64,000 bases of DNA from JAGTJU01 sp038257535 (GCA_038257535.1 JBBSJE010000005.1:1-64000), one strand, 5' to 3'. Positions 1 through 13,546 are shown, counted from the first letter of the stretch. Numbers and translations are program-made. The notes: generated by a model not told the origin, from the sequence alone.

Positions 1-574
1 AATCGGGCAAGCCGCCGCCGTTGGTGTCGCACAAAACAAAGCGCGTGGCGCCGGCTTGCGCGGCTGCCATCAAACTTTGCAAGGCGTAATCGGAATTGGC
101 TTTGAAGCCATCAAAGAAGTGCTCCGCGTCATAGAACACCTCGCGGCCCGACTCGCGACAAAACGCCACGGATTCTGCGATCATATCCAGGTTCTCCTGG
201 CGTGACACGCGAAGCACTTCGTCAACGTGCAGGTCCCAAGTCTTGCCTACGATGGTAACGATCGGTGTTTCGGCGGCCACCAGGGCGCGCATGCCTTCAT
301 CGTCTTTCGCGGCCACACCGCGGCGGCGTGTCATGCCGAACGCCGCCACGCGCGCGTGCTTGAGGGTGAGTGTGCGGACCGTGTCGAAGTAAGCTTCGTC
401 TTTGGGATTGGACAGGGGATACCCGCCCTCAATGACGTCCATGCCCAGATCATCAAGCAGCTGCGTGATCTTGATCTTGTCCGCCAAGGAGAAGCTAACG
501 CCTTCGCTTTGGGCGCCATCGCGCAAGGTTGTGTCGTACATCTCGACACGGGGGGCGGAACTGGGCTGGCTCAT
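1..574 (-). CDS. cimA: citramalate synthase (CimA type), N-terminal part, cut by window edge
   Basis: The visible N-terminal 191 residues begin MSQPSSAPRVEMYDTTLRDG. The motif DTTLRDGAQ is the metal- and acyl-CoA-binding start of the homocitrate/isopropylmalate synthase TIM barrel. The following GVSFSLADKIKITQLLDDLG and VIEGGYPLSNPKD read like the (R)-citramalate synthase subgroup, which condenses pyruvate with acetyl-CoA as the first step of a threonine-independent isoleucine route. Isopropylmalate synthase usually has a different DKI/QLL context, so citramalate synthase is the better call but not certain without the C-terminal regulatory domain. The start ATG at 574 follows a GAAAGGAAG ribosome site. 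An Ile-rich leader and terminator lie just upstream, which supports the isoleucine assignment. Cytoplasmic enzyme. Confidence 0.8.
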   Translation of the reverse strand, partial: MSQPSSAPRVEMYDTTLRDGAQSEGVSFSLADKIKITQLLDDLGMDVIEGGYPLSNPKDEAYFDTVRTLTLKHARVAAFGMTRRRGVAAKDDEGMRALVAAETPIVTIVGKTWDLHVDEVLRVSRQENLDMIAESVAFCRESGREVFYDAEHFFDGFKANSDYALQSLMAAAQAGATRFVLCDTNGGGLPD

Positions 575-624
575 AATCAAACTTCCTTTCAGGCAAGAAC
601 TTAGCAACAGACTTATCAAACGAA

Positions 625-697
625 AAAGCCCCACCGGGTTCCGGTAGGGCTTTGCTTGTCAATCGCTTTGCGCACATTCGCGGACGAAACCCTACCG
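625..697 (-). promoter_or_regulatory. transcription attenuator (antiterminator segment plus Rho-independent terminator) before cimA
   Basis: On the minus strand, GCCCTACCGG and CCGGTGGGGC form a hairpin (plus 625-653) flanked by AAA and a T-rich tail TTTTTCGTTT, a terminator pointing into cimA. The segment CGGTAGGGTTT at plus 687-697 can instead pair with the terminator 5' arm over about 11 positions with one G-U. This is the mutually exclusive pairing of a leader-peptide attenuator. Confidence 0.72.
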
Positions 698-748
698 ACA
701 AGCCTCCCGGCCGGTAATGATGCCTCGAATGCAAATAATCATACGCAT
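692..748 (-). CDS. isoleucine-rich leader peptide of the cimA attenuator
   Basis: An 18-codon ORF upstream of cimA on the same strand encodes MRMIICIRGIITGREACR. Five of 18 residues are Ile (codons ATT ATT, ATT, ATC ATT), in the middle of the peptide. Its TAG stop lies inside the sequence CGGTAGGG, which is exactly complementary to the 5' arm of the following terminator. Ribosome stalling at the Ile codons would leave CGGTAGGG free to pair and block the terminator; normal translation would cover it. There is almost no room for a ribosome site, so the leader may be translated from a leaderless or nearly leaderless transcript. An alternative start is the second ATG at 742. Confidence 0.7.
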   Translation of the reverse strand: MRMIICIRGIITGREACR

Positions 749-757
749 GAGAACGTT

Positions 758-786
758 CTTATAACCTGTTGCGCGTGGGCGCGCAA
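758..786 (-). promoter_or_regulatory. candidate promoter for the cimA leader
   Basis: Minus-strand hexamers TTGCGC (781-786) and TATAAG (758-763) are separated by 17 bases. The -10 matches five of six consensus bases; the -35 is weak. Predicted transcription start near 750 is only a few bases before the leader ATG. Confidence 0.35.
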
Positions 787-1062
787 ACACCCTGAGTGTG
801 CGACAGGGTCGGATGGGGGGGCAGTTGAGCGAACGCGGCGCAATTAGCGTCCAGTCACGTCGCGCTGCGCCAGGTGACTGCGCGGAACTGCCCGATGGAG
901 GCCTGGTTTACGCAGGGCGTACGTTTCGAAGTAGCGCTTGGTTGCGAACGCGCGGGTCTTGGGGGAAACGCGAGGCAACCGAGAACGCGGCCATGGCTTG
1001 CGCTTGAACGCTGGGAACCCTGGCACGTCGCTTGATGACGAGAGCACGGGGGGCTTATCCTA
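787..1062. other. intergenic region with no supported gene
   Basis: Between the cimA promoter and the CBS-domain gene. Short ORFs exist in several frames, but none has a ribosome site, a recognisable domain or a protein-like composition. The divergent promoters must lie here. Confidence 0.5.
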
Positions 1063-1596
1063 ATGCTTAGGCGATACAATCCACGCTCGTTCGTGTCTGA
1101 TCGAACGAAGCTTGTTGCAGCGGTAGAAGGACGTTGGTTGCCTTGGAAGGTTGCTGACGTGATGAGCTCGCAAGTTCGGACGGTGCGCCAAGATTCCGAT
1201 TTGCGGTCGACAATTCGAGCGATGCAGGATGATCAGCGTGACCACGTGATCGTCGTTGACGACGCCAAACGTTATCTCGGCTTCGTTTGTAGGTCTCACC
1301 CCGCCATCGTGGCAGCGCTGAGTGCACGTGCGGAATCGTCACCACTGTCGCAGCTGGAGGTTCGCAATGTCATGCGCACGGACGTGGGGGTTGTGAGCAT
1401 GGATCAATCGCTTGACCAGGTGCTCTCCATCATGGCCATGCGCTCGATCCGAGCCGTACCTGTAATTGATGGCGGGGGTGTGTTTTTAGGTGTTGTTTCC
1501 TACACCGCGGTCTTCCGCTGCGCCAAGAACGACCCGCTTTTGCATGGGGCCCTACAGCGCTTCGAAACACCGCCGCTGGCCCCGCAACTCTCGTAG
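1063..1596 (+). CDS. tandem CBS-domain protein
   Basis: A 177-residue protein with two CBS modules: the first from about residue 30 (VADVMSSQVRTVRQDSDL) to 90 and the second from about 103 (VRNVMRTDVGVVSMDQSL) to 160. Each has the usual beta-alpha-beta-beta-alpha pattern, with hydrophobic strands such as DHVIVVDD and RAVPVIDGGGVFLGVVS. CBS pairs form a Bateman fold that usually binds adenosyl ligands and acts as a regulatory sensor. No catalytic domain is attached, so the partner is unknown. The start is uncertain: the first 25 residues are basic and not part of the domain, and an internal ATG at 1162 would still give the complete CBS pair. It stands alone, divergent from cimA and convergent with cheB. 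Confidence 0.75.
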   Translation: MLRRYNPRSFVSDRTKLVAAVEGRWLPWKVADVMSSQVRTVRQDSDLRSTIRAMQDDQRDHVIVVDDAKRYLGFVCRSHPAIVAALSARAESSPLSQLEVRNVMRTDVGVVSMDQSLDQVLSIMAMRSIRAVPVIDGGGVFLGVVSYTAVFRCAKNDPLLHGALQRFETPPLAPQLS

Positions 1597-1644
1597 TCTT
1601 CTCCCAGCGACAAGCGCGAGGGACTGTTGCGGCGCGCCTGCGGA

Positions 1645-2223
1645 CTAACGGGCCAACGATCGCCCGTTGATCCGAATGAGCTGCTGCGCCAAAAGTTCTA
1701 TCGGGCCTTCAACGTCCGGTTTGAGAACCATTTTGACGGCCTTTGGGGCCACGGGGCTTTCTGCGGTTGCGGGATCTTGAACGTAGACCAAGCCGCCTTG
1801 CCGCTTCACAGCCAGTGCGCCTTGCGCCCCATCGTCGCTGGCACACGTCATCACCACGGCAATGACAGATGTGCCATGTGAGGCCGCCGCGGACTCGAAC
1901 AGCACGTCGATGGAAGGGCGGGCGTAGCGTACCGGGGCATCCAAAGACAACACAAAGCGATCGCCATCCACCAAGCAGTGATAGCCGGCGGGCGCCAGAT
2001 AAACTTGCCCGTTCTCGATGGGATCTTTGTCGTTGGGCTCCATCAGGGTGCGGGAGGTCGCTGGCTTAAGCAGCGCCAACAAAGGGCCCTCCGGCGAATC
2101 GTGCCGCCGATGTTGAACGATGACCAAAGGCGCTTGCACGGCGTCTGGAACCGCGCGCAAAAAACGTGTCATGGCGGAAAGTCCACCCAACGACACCCCA
2201 ACAACAACAACCGGCATGCTCAC
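1645..2223 (-). CDS. cheB: CheB-type protein-glutamate methylesterase, catalytic domain only
   Basis: 192 residues covering only the CheB esterase/amidase domain; the usual N-terminal receiver is absent. The nucleophile Ser lies in GVSLGGLSAM (residues about 9-18), the His in VIVQHRR (about 38) and the Asp in TCASDDGAQG (about 130). CheB removes methyl esters from receptor glutamates and so sets adaptation. The ATG overlaps the end of cheR by four bases, and both sit behind a giant HAMP-array kinase, so the methylation target may be that kinase or an unlinked receptor. Without a receiver its activity would have to be constitutive or controlled by partners. Confidence 0.85.
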   Translation of the reverse strand: MSMPVVVVGVSLGGLSAMTRFLRAVPDAVQAPLVIVQHRRHDSPEGPLLALLKPATSRTLMEPNDKDPIENGQVYLAPAGYHCLVDGDRFVLSLDAPVRYARPSIDVLFESAAASHGTSVIAVVMTCASDDGAQGALAVKRQGGLVYVQDPATAESPVAPKAVKMVLKPDVEGPIELLAQQLIRINGRSLAR

Positions 2224-3070
2224 GACCGTGTCTTCCGAAAAACCCTCAAGCCTGGCTCGATCTCTTCATAAACATCCGCGTGGGGATTGCCTCTGAGGCT
2301 TTCCTTCTTGCCAATTCCTAAGATGCCGAAGGGCGTTAGGCTTCCGTTGATCAAATCAAAAACCCGCGTTTGTAGCGTTACATTAAAGTAGATGTTCACA
2401 TTGCGACAGAAGATGAGATGAAACTCGTTGAAAATCTCATCAGTTGCCAGATTGTGCTGTGAAAATATAACGTTCTTCCGCAAGTTTGCTCTGACGATGG
2501 CGTGTGCATTGTCAGTCAGATAGTAGGAGGAAAAATCCTCTCGGCCCCCGGCCTGCTGGTACGCCAGGGTGTAGTCACGCATCGTGCTGATGGGCAAGAT
2601 CCCCCTGCGGGCACGATCAAGAACCGCGTCGCTCATGTCGGTGGCATAGATTCGGCAGCGATCGTACAGCCCCTCTTCCTTGAGCAAGATGGCCAGGGAA
2701 TACACTTCCTCACCCGTGGAGCAGCCTGCCACCCAGATCCGCAAAAACGGGTACGTTCGCAGGTGTGCCACCACCTTTTTGCGTACCAACATGTACACAT
2801 CCGGATCTCGAAACATCGAGGTGGTGTGCACCGCCAAGCTTTCCACAAAGCGGCCCATCGCGGCGGGATCATGCAAAATTCGGTCGAGCAAAGTCGTGAT
2901 GCGGGAGATCCCCTCCATGTCCTGGATCTTCTGCAATCGTCGAAGCAGGGAGGCGCGAGCGTAGTTGCGAAAATCGTACCCATAGCGACGAAAGATGCCT
3001 TCAAGCAGAAGGTCAACTTCCAGGTCTTTTAAACCCTGTTCGCTACTTGGGGCCATAGGCGGTGAGTTTT

Positions 3071-3086
<16 letters not shown>
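2220..3086 (-). CDS. cheR: CheR-type methyltransferase
   Basis: 288 residues. An alpha-helical N-terminal CheR domain (about 20-90, with RRYGYDFRNYARASLLRR) is followed by the SAM-binding Rossmann domain: WVAGCSTGEEVYS at about 138-150, IYATDMS at about 165 and FCRNVNIYFN at about 245. It transfers methyl groups from SAM to receptor glutamates. There is no C-terminal TPR. The gene begins inside the 3' end of the kinase gene (16-base overlap) and overlaps cheB by four bases, so the three are almost certainly co-translated. The hallmark NVLIYF appears as NVNIYFN, a mild variation. Confidence 0.9.
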
Positions 3087-8880
<5,794 letters not shown>

Positions 8881-8884
<4 letters not shown>

Positions 8885-9240
8885 GGCACTGGCGGCTGCT
8901 TGGGGGAGGGGAGAAACTTGATGATGTCGTCGAGATCGATAGGTTTAACCAGATAAGCGTCGAAGCCGGCCTCGTCGGCGGCCAGATGGTCGCTCTGTCG
9001 GCCAAAGCCTGTCATTGCCACGAGCTTTGGCTTTGCGCCCAAACGTTTGCGAATCGTTCGGGCCACTTCATGGCCATCGACGCGGGGCATGCCCACATCA
9101 ACGAAGGCGACGCTGGGCATGTGGTCACAAATGACTTTGATGCCTTCTTCACCATCGCGCGCGGACCGAACGTCGTAGCCCCACGACTCAAAGAGATCGC
9201 AGAGCGTTTCACGAATGTCGATGTTGTCGTCCACCACCAC
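8881..9240 (-). CDS. receiver domain; C-terminal part of the upstream hybrid kinase after a frameshift
   Basis: 119 residues forming one complete receiver: VVDDNIDIRE at the N-terminus, phosphoacceptor Asp in VAFVDVGMPRVDG, the Thr of LVAMTGF and the Lys of YLVKPID. It can be read as an independent GTG-started response regulator. However, the same frame extends upstream as QLEHVAPEGFRV to a run of nine C (plus 9276-9284), where adding one C joins it to the histidine kinase 9012-10592. That would make a normal receiver-HisKA-HATPase-receiver protein. Its stop overlaps the start of the giant kinase (ATGA), so the genes are translationally coupled. Confidence 0.7.
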
Positions 9241-10592
9241 AACACGAAACCCCTCTGGGGCGACGTGCTCAAGCTGGGGGGGGGTGTGGCCATGGGCGAC
9301 CGCGCCGAGGGGGCGTCAGTTGAACGAGACCGTTCGACCAAAGGCAGCGTGACCGTAAAGCTGCTTCCCCGATCGATGCCTTCACTCTGTGCGGTCACGG
9401 TGCCGCCATGCAGTTCAACCAGCCGGCGCACAAGGGTAAGCCCGAGGCCCAGTCCGCCATTGGCGTTGGGTCGCCGTTGTACAAAGATGTCAAAGATTGT
9501 GGGCATCAACGCGGGGTCAATGCCCGTGCCATTGTCGCGAACCGTAACAGAGGCCTCGCCTGCGCTGTGGGAGGAGGAAAGTGAGATTTGGCCCCCCGGA
9601 TTGGTGTACCGAGCGGCGTTGTGAAGCAGGTTGGAGACGATTTGAATCATCCGGACCGGATCCGCCATCAACGTCAATGGCTCAGGCGCCAGGTCGACCT
9701 TCAAAATGTGCCCCCGCTCGTCCAAGGCGGGCTTTGCTGTGACGATGGCTTGTTCGATGATGGCGTTCAGTGAGATTGGCTCGGTCTCGATTTGGATCTT
9801 GCCGCAGTTGATGCGTGAGATGTCGAGCAAATCATCGACCAAACGACGCAAATGCCGCACTTGCCGATCAACGGTGGCGAACGCGCGGGCTTCGGTCCCA
9901 TCTGCATTCACATTCGCTAGCAGCGGCCCCTGGATGAGTCTTAAGCCGGTCACGATGGGGGCCAAAGGGTTGCGCAGTTCGTGGCCTAACATGGCCAAGA
10001 ATTCATCTTTTCGTTGGTCGGCTTGTGCCAGCTCCTCAAGCCGCTTCCGCATCGCTGCCTCGTCCCAGCGCCGCTTTTCCTCCTCAAGCACGCGTTCGTG
10101 TTCACGCCGCTGATGTTCGCGCAACTGTTCAGCCTGCAAACGCAACTCTTCCGCGCGCCGACGCAGCTCTATGAAGACGGACACCTTGGCGCGCAACACC
10201 TCTGAGGTGATCGGCTTGAACAAAAAATCCACCGCGCCCATCTTGTACGCCTCGAGCACTTGCGTGTCGTCGCGGGAATAGGCGGTGGCAAAAATGATGG
10301 GCGTGTGTTGCGTGCGTGATCGGGCGCGGATGATCTTGGCGGTCTCAAAACCGTCGAGGTCGGGCATTTTCACATCAAGCACCACCACGGCAAATTCTCG
10401 TTCGAGCAGGCAGCGCAAGGCTTGCTGACCGGAACTGGCGCGCACCACATCAGCCGCGATCCCGTCCAGGGACGCCTCGAAAGCAGACAGGTTGTGGGGG
10501 TTGTCGTCAACGATAAGAATCGCCGACCGCGTGACATCTACCAACGGGGCCTCGGTGCGTTCAGGGGGATAAGAAGACTCGATCCAAGTCAA
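9012..10592 (-). CDS. receiver-histidine kinase, frameshifted before its C-terminal receiver
   Basis: The protein-like part runs from about 10592 to 9285. It has a receiver (AILIVDDNPHN, Asp in VVLDVKMPDLDG, Lys in FLFKPI), a charged coiled coil, HisKA (DEFLAMLGHELRNPLAPIV, His) and HATPase (NLLHNAARYT, DNGTGIDPAL, GGLGLGLTLVRRL). After the C9 run at 9276-9284 the frame continues as nonsense (WWWTTTSTF is the receiver VVVDDNIDI read in the wrong frame) to a stop at 9012. The true gene is probably 8881 to about 10592. The start is uncertain: I use the TTG at 10592, just before the first receiver, because residues encoded further upstream do not look like protein and approach the divergent GTPase gene. 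No membrane segment, so a cytoplasmic kinase. Confidence 0.72.
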   Translation of the reverse strand: MTWIESSYPPERTEAPLVDVTRSAILIVDDNPHNLSAFEASLDGIAADVVRASSGQQALRCLLEREFAVVVLDVKMPDLDGFETAKIIRARSRTQHTPIIFATAYSRDDTQVLEAYKMGAVDFLFKPITSEVLRAKVSVFIELRRRAEELRLQAEQLREHQRREHERVLEEEKRRWDEAAMRKRLEELAQADQRKDEFLAMLGHELRNPLAPIVTGLRLIQGPLLANVNADGTEARAFATVDRQVRHLRRLVDDLLDISRINCGKIQIETEPISLNAIIEQAIVTAKPALDERGHILKVDLAPEPLTLMADPVRMIQIVSNLLHNAARYTNPGGQISLSSSHSAGEASVTVRDNGTGIDPALMPTIFDIFVQRRPNANGGLGLGLTLVRRLVELHGGTVTAQSEGIDRGSSFTVTLPLVERSRSTDAPSARSPMATPPPSLSTSPQRGFVLWWWTTTSTFVKRSAISLSRGATTFGPRAMVKKASKSFVTTCPASPSLMWACPASMAMKWPERFANVWAQSQSSWQ

Positions 10593-10748
10593 AGCAATGT
10601 TCAGGCCACTGCTAAAGCCTTGATTCCAAGGTGCATTCTCTCTGCGCGTTACGATACGGAAACCGTGTTCCACAAACGTTACAGGCACGGGCGCGGTTGG
10701 GAAAGCGGCGGTTGACGTTGCCCCCCGCGGCCGTAGGCTCACGGCAAA

Positions 10749-11690
10749 ATGAGTGTCCCCGTTTCGCAAACGCCCCTTGTTTTGTTGGTTGGGTTTTTGG
10801 GAGCGGGCAAAACCACTCTGCTGCGCCGGCTGATCGGGGAGGCGCGGGCGCAGTGGCTGACGCCGCATGTGATCCTCAATGACTATGCCAACGCGCAGGT
10901 CGATGCAGACGATTTGCGCGCCGAACTTGCCTCGGTGATCCCGATAACCGGAAGCTGCGTGTGCTGCAGCTCGCAATATGAATTGTTGGCGGCCTTGGCC
11001 CAACACAAGCACCAGGCGCGCGATGTGTTCATCGTTGAAACCAACGGCACCACCGATGCGGCCAGTTTGCTAGCCATGCTGGCAGCCTCTGTACGGCTTG
11101 AGGGGTTCTCAGCGCCGGTGCACTTTTCGGTGGTGGATGCCAAGCGCTGGGGGCGGCGCTGGGGCGGCAATCAGCTTGAAACGCATCAGCTGCGGACCGC
11201 CAGCCACGTTTACTTCTCGCGCACCGATCAGGTGTCGAAGTCTCGCCTGCAAGCGGTGCGGGCGTCGGTTGCGAATGTGAACCCGGCGGCCGAAGAGGTG
11301 CTGCCAGATGCCTTCTTGAAACAGATGGTGCAGGTGGCCACAGGCGCGTTGGCTGCCGCCGCGGCACTCGGTGAGGTCCCGACGCCTGCGGAGCATCACA
11401 CCCATCACTTTGCGGCTTTGTCTTTGCCCATTGAAGGCCCCGTTCCGAAGGCGGCATTCCTAGCGTTTCTAAACGCTCTTCCGCGGCAGGTGGTGCGGGC
11501 CAAAGGGGTGATTGAATTGGTGGAAGCGCCCGGCGAACGTCGGATGTTTCAAAAGGTGGAAGACGAGGCCGAACTGTCGCCGAATCCGCTGAAACAGACC
11601 GGCGCGCCTGCCGTTTTGGTGTTGGTGGGGCCCCGATTGGACGAGGGAGCGCTTCGCGCTCAACTGCGGGGTTTGACGCGCTCACCGTAG
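10749..11690 (+). CDS. G3E-family (CobW/YjiA/ZNG1-like) GTPase, probable zinc metallochaperone
   Basis: 313 residues. The Walker A motif GFLGAGKTTLLRRL is at about 15-28 and the metal-binding CxCC motif family hallmark is SCVCCSS at about 74. The switch/Walker B region is VFIVETNGTTD, and the C-terminal CobW domain follows a His-rich AEHHTHHF linker (about 216). G3E GTPases insert or deliver metals; the COG0523 branch next to zinc-responsive regulators serves zinc. Immediately downstream are an SmtB-like repressor and a His-rich protein, which makes zinc (rather than cobalt or nickel) the best guess. The usual NKxD guanine motif is replaced by something like SRTDQV, which is common in this family. 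Confidence 0.88.
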   Translation: MSVPVSQTPLVLLVGFLGAGKTTLLRRLIGEARAQWLTPHVILNDYANAQVDADDLRAELASVIPITGSCVCCSSQYELLAALAQHKHQARDVFIVETNGTTDAASLLAMLAASVRLEGFSAPVHFSVVDAKRWGRRWGGNQLETHQLRTASHVYFSRTDQVSKSRLQAVRASVANVNPAAEEVLPDAFLKQMVQVATGALAAAAALGEVPTPAEHHTHHFAALSLPIEGPVPKAAFLAFLNALPRQVVRAKGVIELVEAPGERRMFQKVEDEAELSPNPLKQTGAPAVLVLVGPRLDEGALRAQLRGLTRSP

Positions 11691-11717
11691 ACGCTACCGC
11701 CCAACCCGCTTTCACGC

Positions 11718-11777
11718 TTGCGCTTCTGTGGGAACAGATTACATTTGAACAAATATTCAAATGTTCAATCCTGTTCC
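11718..11777 (+). promoter_or_regulatory. SmtB/ArsR-type operator overlapping a candidate promoter
   Basis: The perfect dyad CATTTGAA-CAAATA-TTCAAATG lies at 11742-11763. It contains TGAACA-N2-TATTCA, close to the operators of zinc-sensing SmtB/ZiaR repressors. Outer arms GGAACAG (11731) and CTGTTCC (11771) extend the symmetry. A possible promoter is TTGCGC (11718-11723), 16 bases, TACATT (11740-11745). The operator would cover the transcription start, which fits repression of the arsR/His-rich pair by its own product. Confidence 0.7.
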
Positions 11778-12150
11778 GCCCACTGATGGACCCCGACTCC
11801 TAGATCACCGCCATGGCGGTTTCGCGTACCCGCCTATCAACGACGCCGCGGTTGAGCGAGCGGCTGGGTTGCTACGCGCCGCGGGTGAGCCGGGGCGGTT
11901 TCGGCTTCTGGTCCGATTGTTGGAGGGCGAGATGTGCGTGACAGAGCTGGCCGAAGAAAGCGGCGACGAGATCTCGTTGGTGTCGCAGCGACTGCGAACC
12001 TTACGGGCCGAAAAGCTGGTCACACGTCGACGCGAGGGCAAGCACATTTATTACGGATTGAGTGATTCCCACGTGGCCGCCTTGGTGAAAACCACTTTGG
12101 CGCATGCCCAAGAAGACAACACCCACTTGCAACACGAAAGCGAGAGCTAA
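11761..12150 (+). CDS. ArsR/SmtB-family metal-responsive repressor, probably zinc-sensing
   Basis: 129 residues with a winged helix: helix-turn-helix at CVTELAEESGDEISLVSQRLRTLRAE (about 60-85, quoted in two parts: CVTELAEESG and SLVSQRLRTLR) and wing VTRRREGKHIYYGL. The C-terminal helix carries D-x-H-x10-H-x2-E (DSHVAALV...LAHAQE), the alpha5 zinc site of SmtB/CzrA. No CxCxxD arsenic-type site in alpha3 is seen. The annotated ATG lies inside the operator, so either the message is nearly leaderless or the real start is further in; the winged-helix core begins near residue 28. It is three bases upstream of the His-rich gene and likely represses both. Confidence 0.9.
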   Translation: MFNPVPPTDGPRLLDHRHGGFAYPPINDAAVERAAGLLRAAGEPGRFRLLVRLLEGEMCVTELAEESGDEISLVSQRLRTLRAEKLVTRRREGKHIYYGLSDSHVAALVKTTLAHAQEDNTHLQHESES

Positions 12151-12153
12151 ACC

Positions 12154-12492
12154 ATGAGCTGCAACCAACACGACGGTCACGCACACGTTCACGGGGCCGG
12201 CTGTGGCCATAAGGCCGTCACTCACGACGGTCACACCGATTACCTTCACGACGGACACCTGCATCACATGCACGGCGACCATTGCGATGACCACGCCATC
12301 GCTGTTTCTGCGTCCAACCCGGCCGACTGTACGCCGGGGCACGGGTGCGGCAGCCACGACAGTGGCCACCAACACGGCACCGGCTGTGGCCATGAGGTCG
12401 TGCCCCATGGCGATCACCTGGATTATCTAGTGAACGGGCACCTGCATCACATGCACGGCGACCACTGTGACGATCACGGGCCTTTGGCCTAA
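12154..12492 (+). CDS. histidine-rich metal-binding protein with internal duplication
   Basis: 112 residues, roughly a quarter of them His, with many Cys, Asp and Gly. Two similar halves are visible: CGHKAVTHDGHTDYLHDGHL followed by HHMHGDHCDDH, and CGHEVVPHGDHLDYLVNGHL followed by HHMHGDHCDDH. There is no signal peptide or membrane segment, so it is cytoplasmic. It most likely buffers or hands over zinc, given the preceding zinc-type repressor and the nearby G3E GTPase. The two identical tails suggest a recent duplication of an about 50-residue metal-binding unit. An exact biochemical role is not known to me. Confidence 0.82.
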   Translation: MSCNQHDGHAHVHGAGCGHKAVTHDGHTDYLHDGHLHHMHGDHCDDHAIAVSASNPADCTPGHGCGSHDSGHQHGTGCGHEVVPHGDHLDYLVNGHLHHMHGDHCDDHGPLA

Positions 12493-12513
12493 CGCACGCG
12501 AACGCCGTGAGCC

Positions 12514-13536
12514 TTAGCCGCGCGCCTTGGCAATGGCGGCGCGTGCGGCTTCGGGGTTTTGCTTACACTCAAGTAGCGCGTTCAACATCAGCGGCACCAC
12601 AATGGTGGCGTCCGATTCGATAACGAACATAGGGGTTTCTTCGGTGAGTTTGTCCCAGGTGATCTTCTCGTTGGGCGTGGCGCCCGAGTAGGAACCATAG
12701 GACGTGGTGGAGTCGGAGATCTGGCAGAAGTACGCCCAGGGTTTGACTGATTGTTCGAGGTCGTACTTGATCGAGGGCACCACGCAAATCGGGAAGTCGC
12801 CCGCGATCCCGCCTCCAATTTGAAAGAAGCCCACACCGGCGCCCGACGACAGCTCTTTGTACTGGTCGTAAAACGCGCCCATGTACTCGATGCCCGATTT
12901 GGCCACGCCGGCGCTGCATTCGCCCAATTTCACATGCGAGGCGAAGATGTTGCCGAAGGTGGAGTCTTCGTATCCGGGCACCACAATGGGCAAGTTCGCG
13001 CGTGCGGCAGCAAGTAGCCAGCATTCCTCAGGGTTGCCTTCGTGCTGTTCGGCACCCACAAGCTGCACCATTTCGTAGAAGTACTCGTGCCAGAAGCGAC
13101 GCTTGTTTGATTCCGTGGCCTGCTTCCACATAGGCACGATGAACTTTTCAACCGCGCGGAACGCCTCATCTTCGGGGATGCTGGTGTCGGTGACCCGGCG
13201 CATGCGGTCATTGAGAATCTTCGTATCGTCTTGCTTCGTAAAGTAACGGTATTCTGGAAAGTCTTTGTAGCTGTGATGGGCAACCAGGCGGAACAAGGAT
13301 TCTTCCAAGTTGGCGCCGGTGACCGACAAGCCGTGAATCAGGCCCGCCCGAATGGCAGGGGCCAAGGTGATGCCAAGCTGCGCTGATGACATGGCGCCCG
13401 CCACCGACCAAAACATTTTTCCGCCGCGCTCCATATGGTCCCAGTACGCCAACAGGGCGTCCCGCGTCGCGCGCGCGTTAAAGTTCTTGTAGTTTTTCAG
13501 CACAAAGTCGAGGAGGGGCAGGCCGGAGGTCGTCAT
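12514..13536 (-). CDS. deoxyhypusine-synthase-like protein (possible homospermidine synthase)
   Basis: 340 residues with the deoxyhypusine synthase fold throughout: NAD-binding segments such as MFWSVAGAMSSAQLG and LIHGLSVTGANLEES, and GVGFFQIGGGIAGDFPIC. The region SYSGATPNEKITWDKL contains the Lys equivalent to the active-site Lys of eukaryotic DHS, in WxKL. Bacteria lack eIF5A, and some bacterial homologues make homospermidine from putrescine/spermidine instead; others are uncharacterised. The enzyme would act in the cytoplasm on polyamines with NAD. It is monocistronic here, next to a decayed secreted-protein gene, with no other polyamine gene in view. Confidence 0.85.
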   Translation of the reverse strand: MTTSGLPLLDFVLKNYKNFNARATRDALLAYWDHMERGGKMFWSVAGAMSSAQLGITLAPAIRAGLIHGLSVTGANLEESLFRLVAHHSYKDFPEYRYFTKQDDTKILNDRMRRVTDTSIPEDEAFRAVEKFIVPMWKQATESNKRRFWHEYFYEMVQLVGAEQHEGNPEECWLLAAARANLPIVVPGYEDSTFGNIFASHVKLGECSAGVAKSGIEYMGAFYDQYKELSSGAGVGFFQIGGGIAGDFPICVVPSIKYDLEQSVKPWAYFCQISDSTTSYGSYSGATPNEKITWDKLTEETPMFVIESDATIVVPLMLNALLECKQNPEAARAAIAKARG

Positions 13537-13546
13537 GGGGCGCGTT

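Noticed and set aside
798..1047. Overlapping small ORFs before the CBS gene
   Set aside because: No ribosome site, basic low-complexity peptides in both directions, no recognisable family.
10593..11012. N-terminal extension of the hybrid kinase frame
   Set aside because: The residues do not look like protein and overlap the divergent GTPase gene; the receiver domain starts at about 10520.
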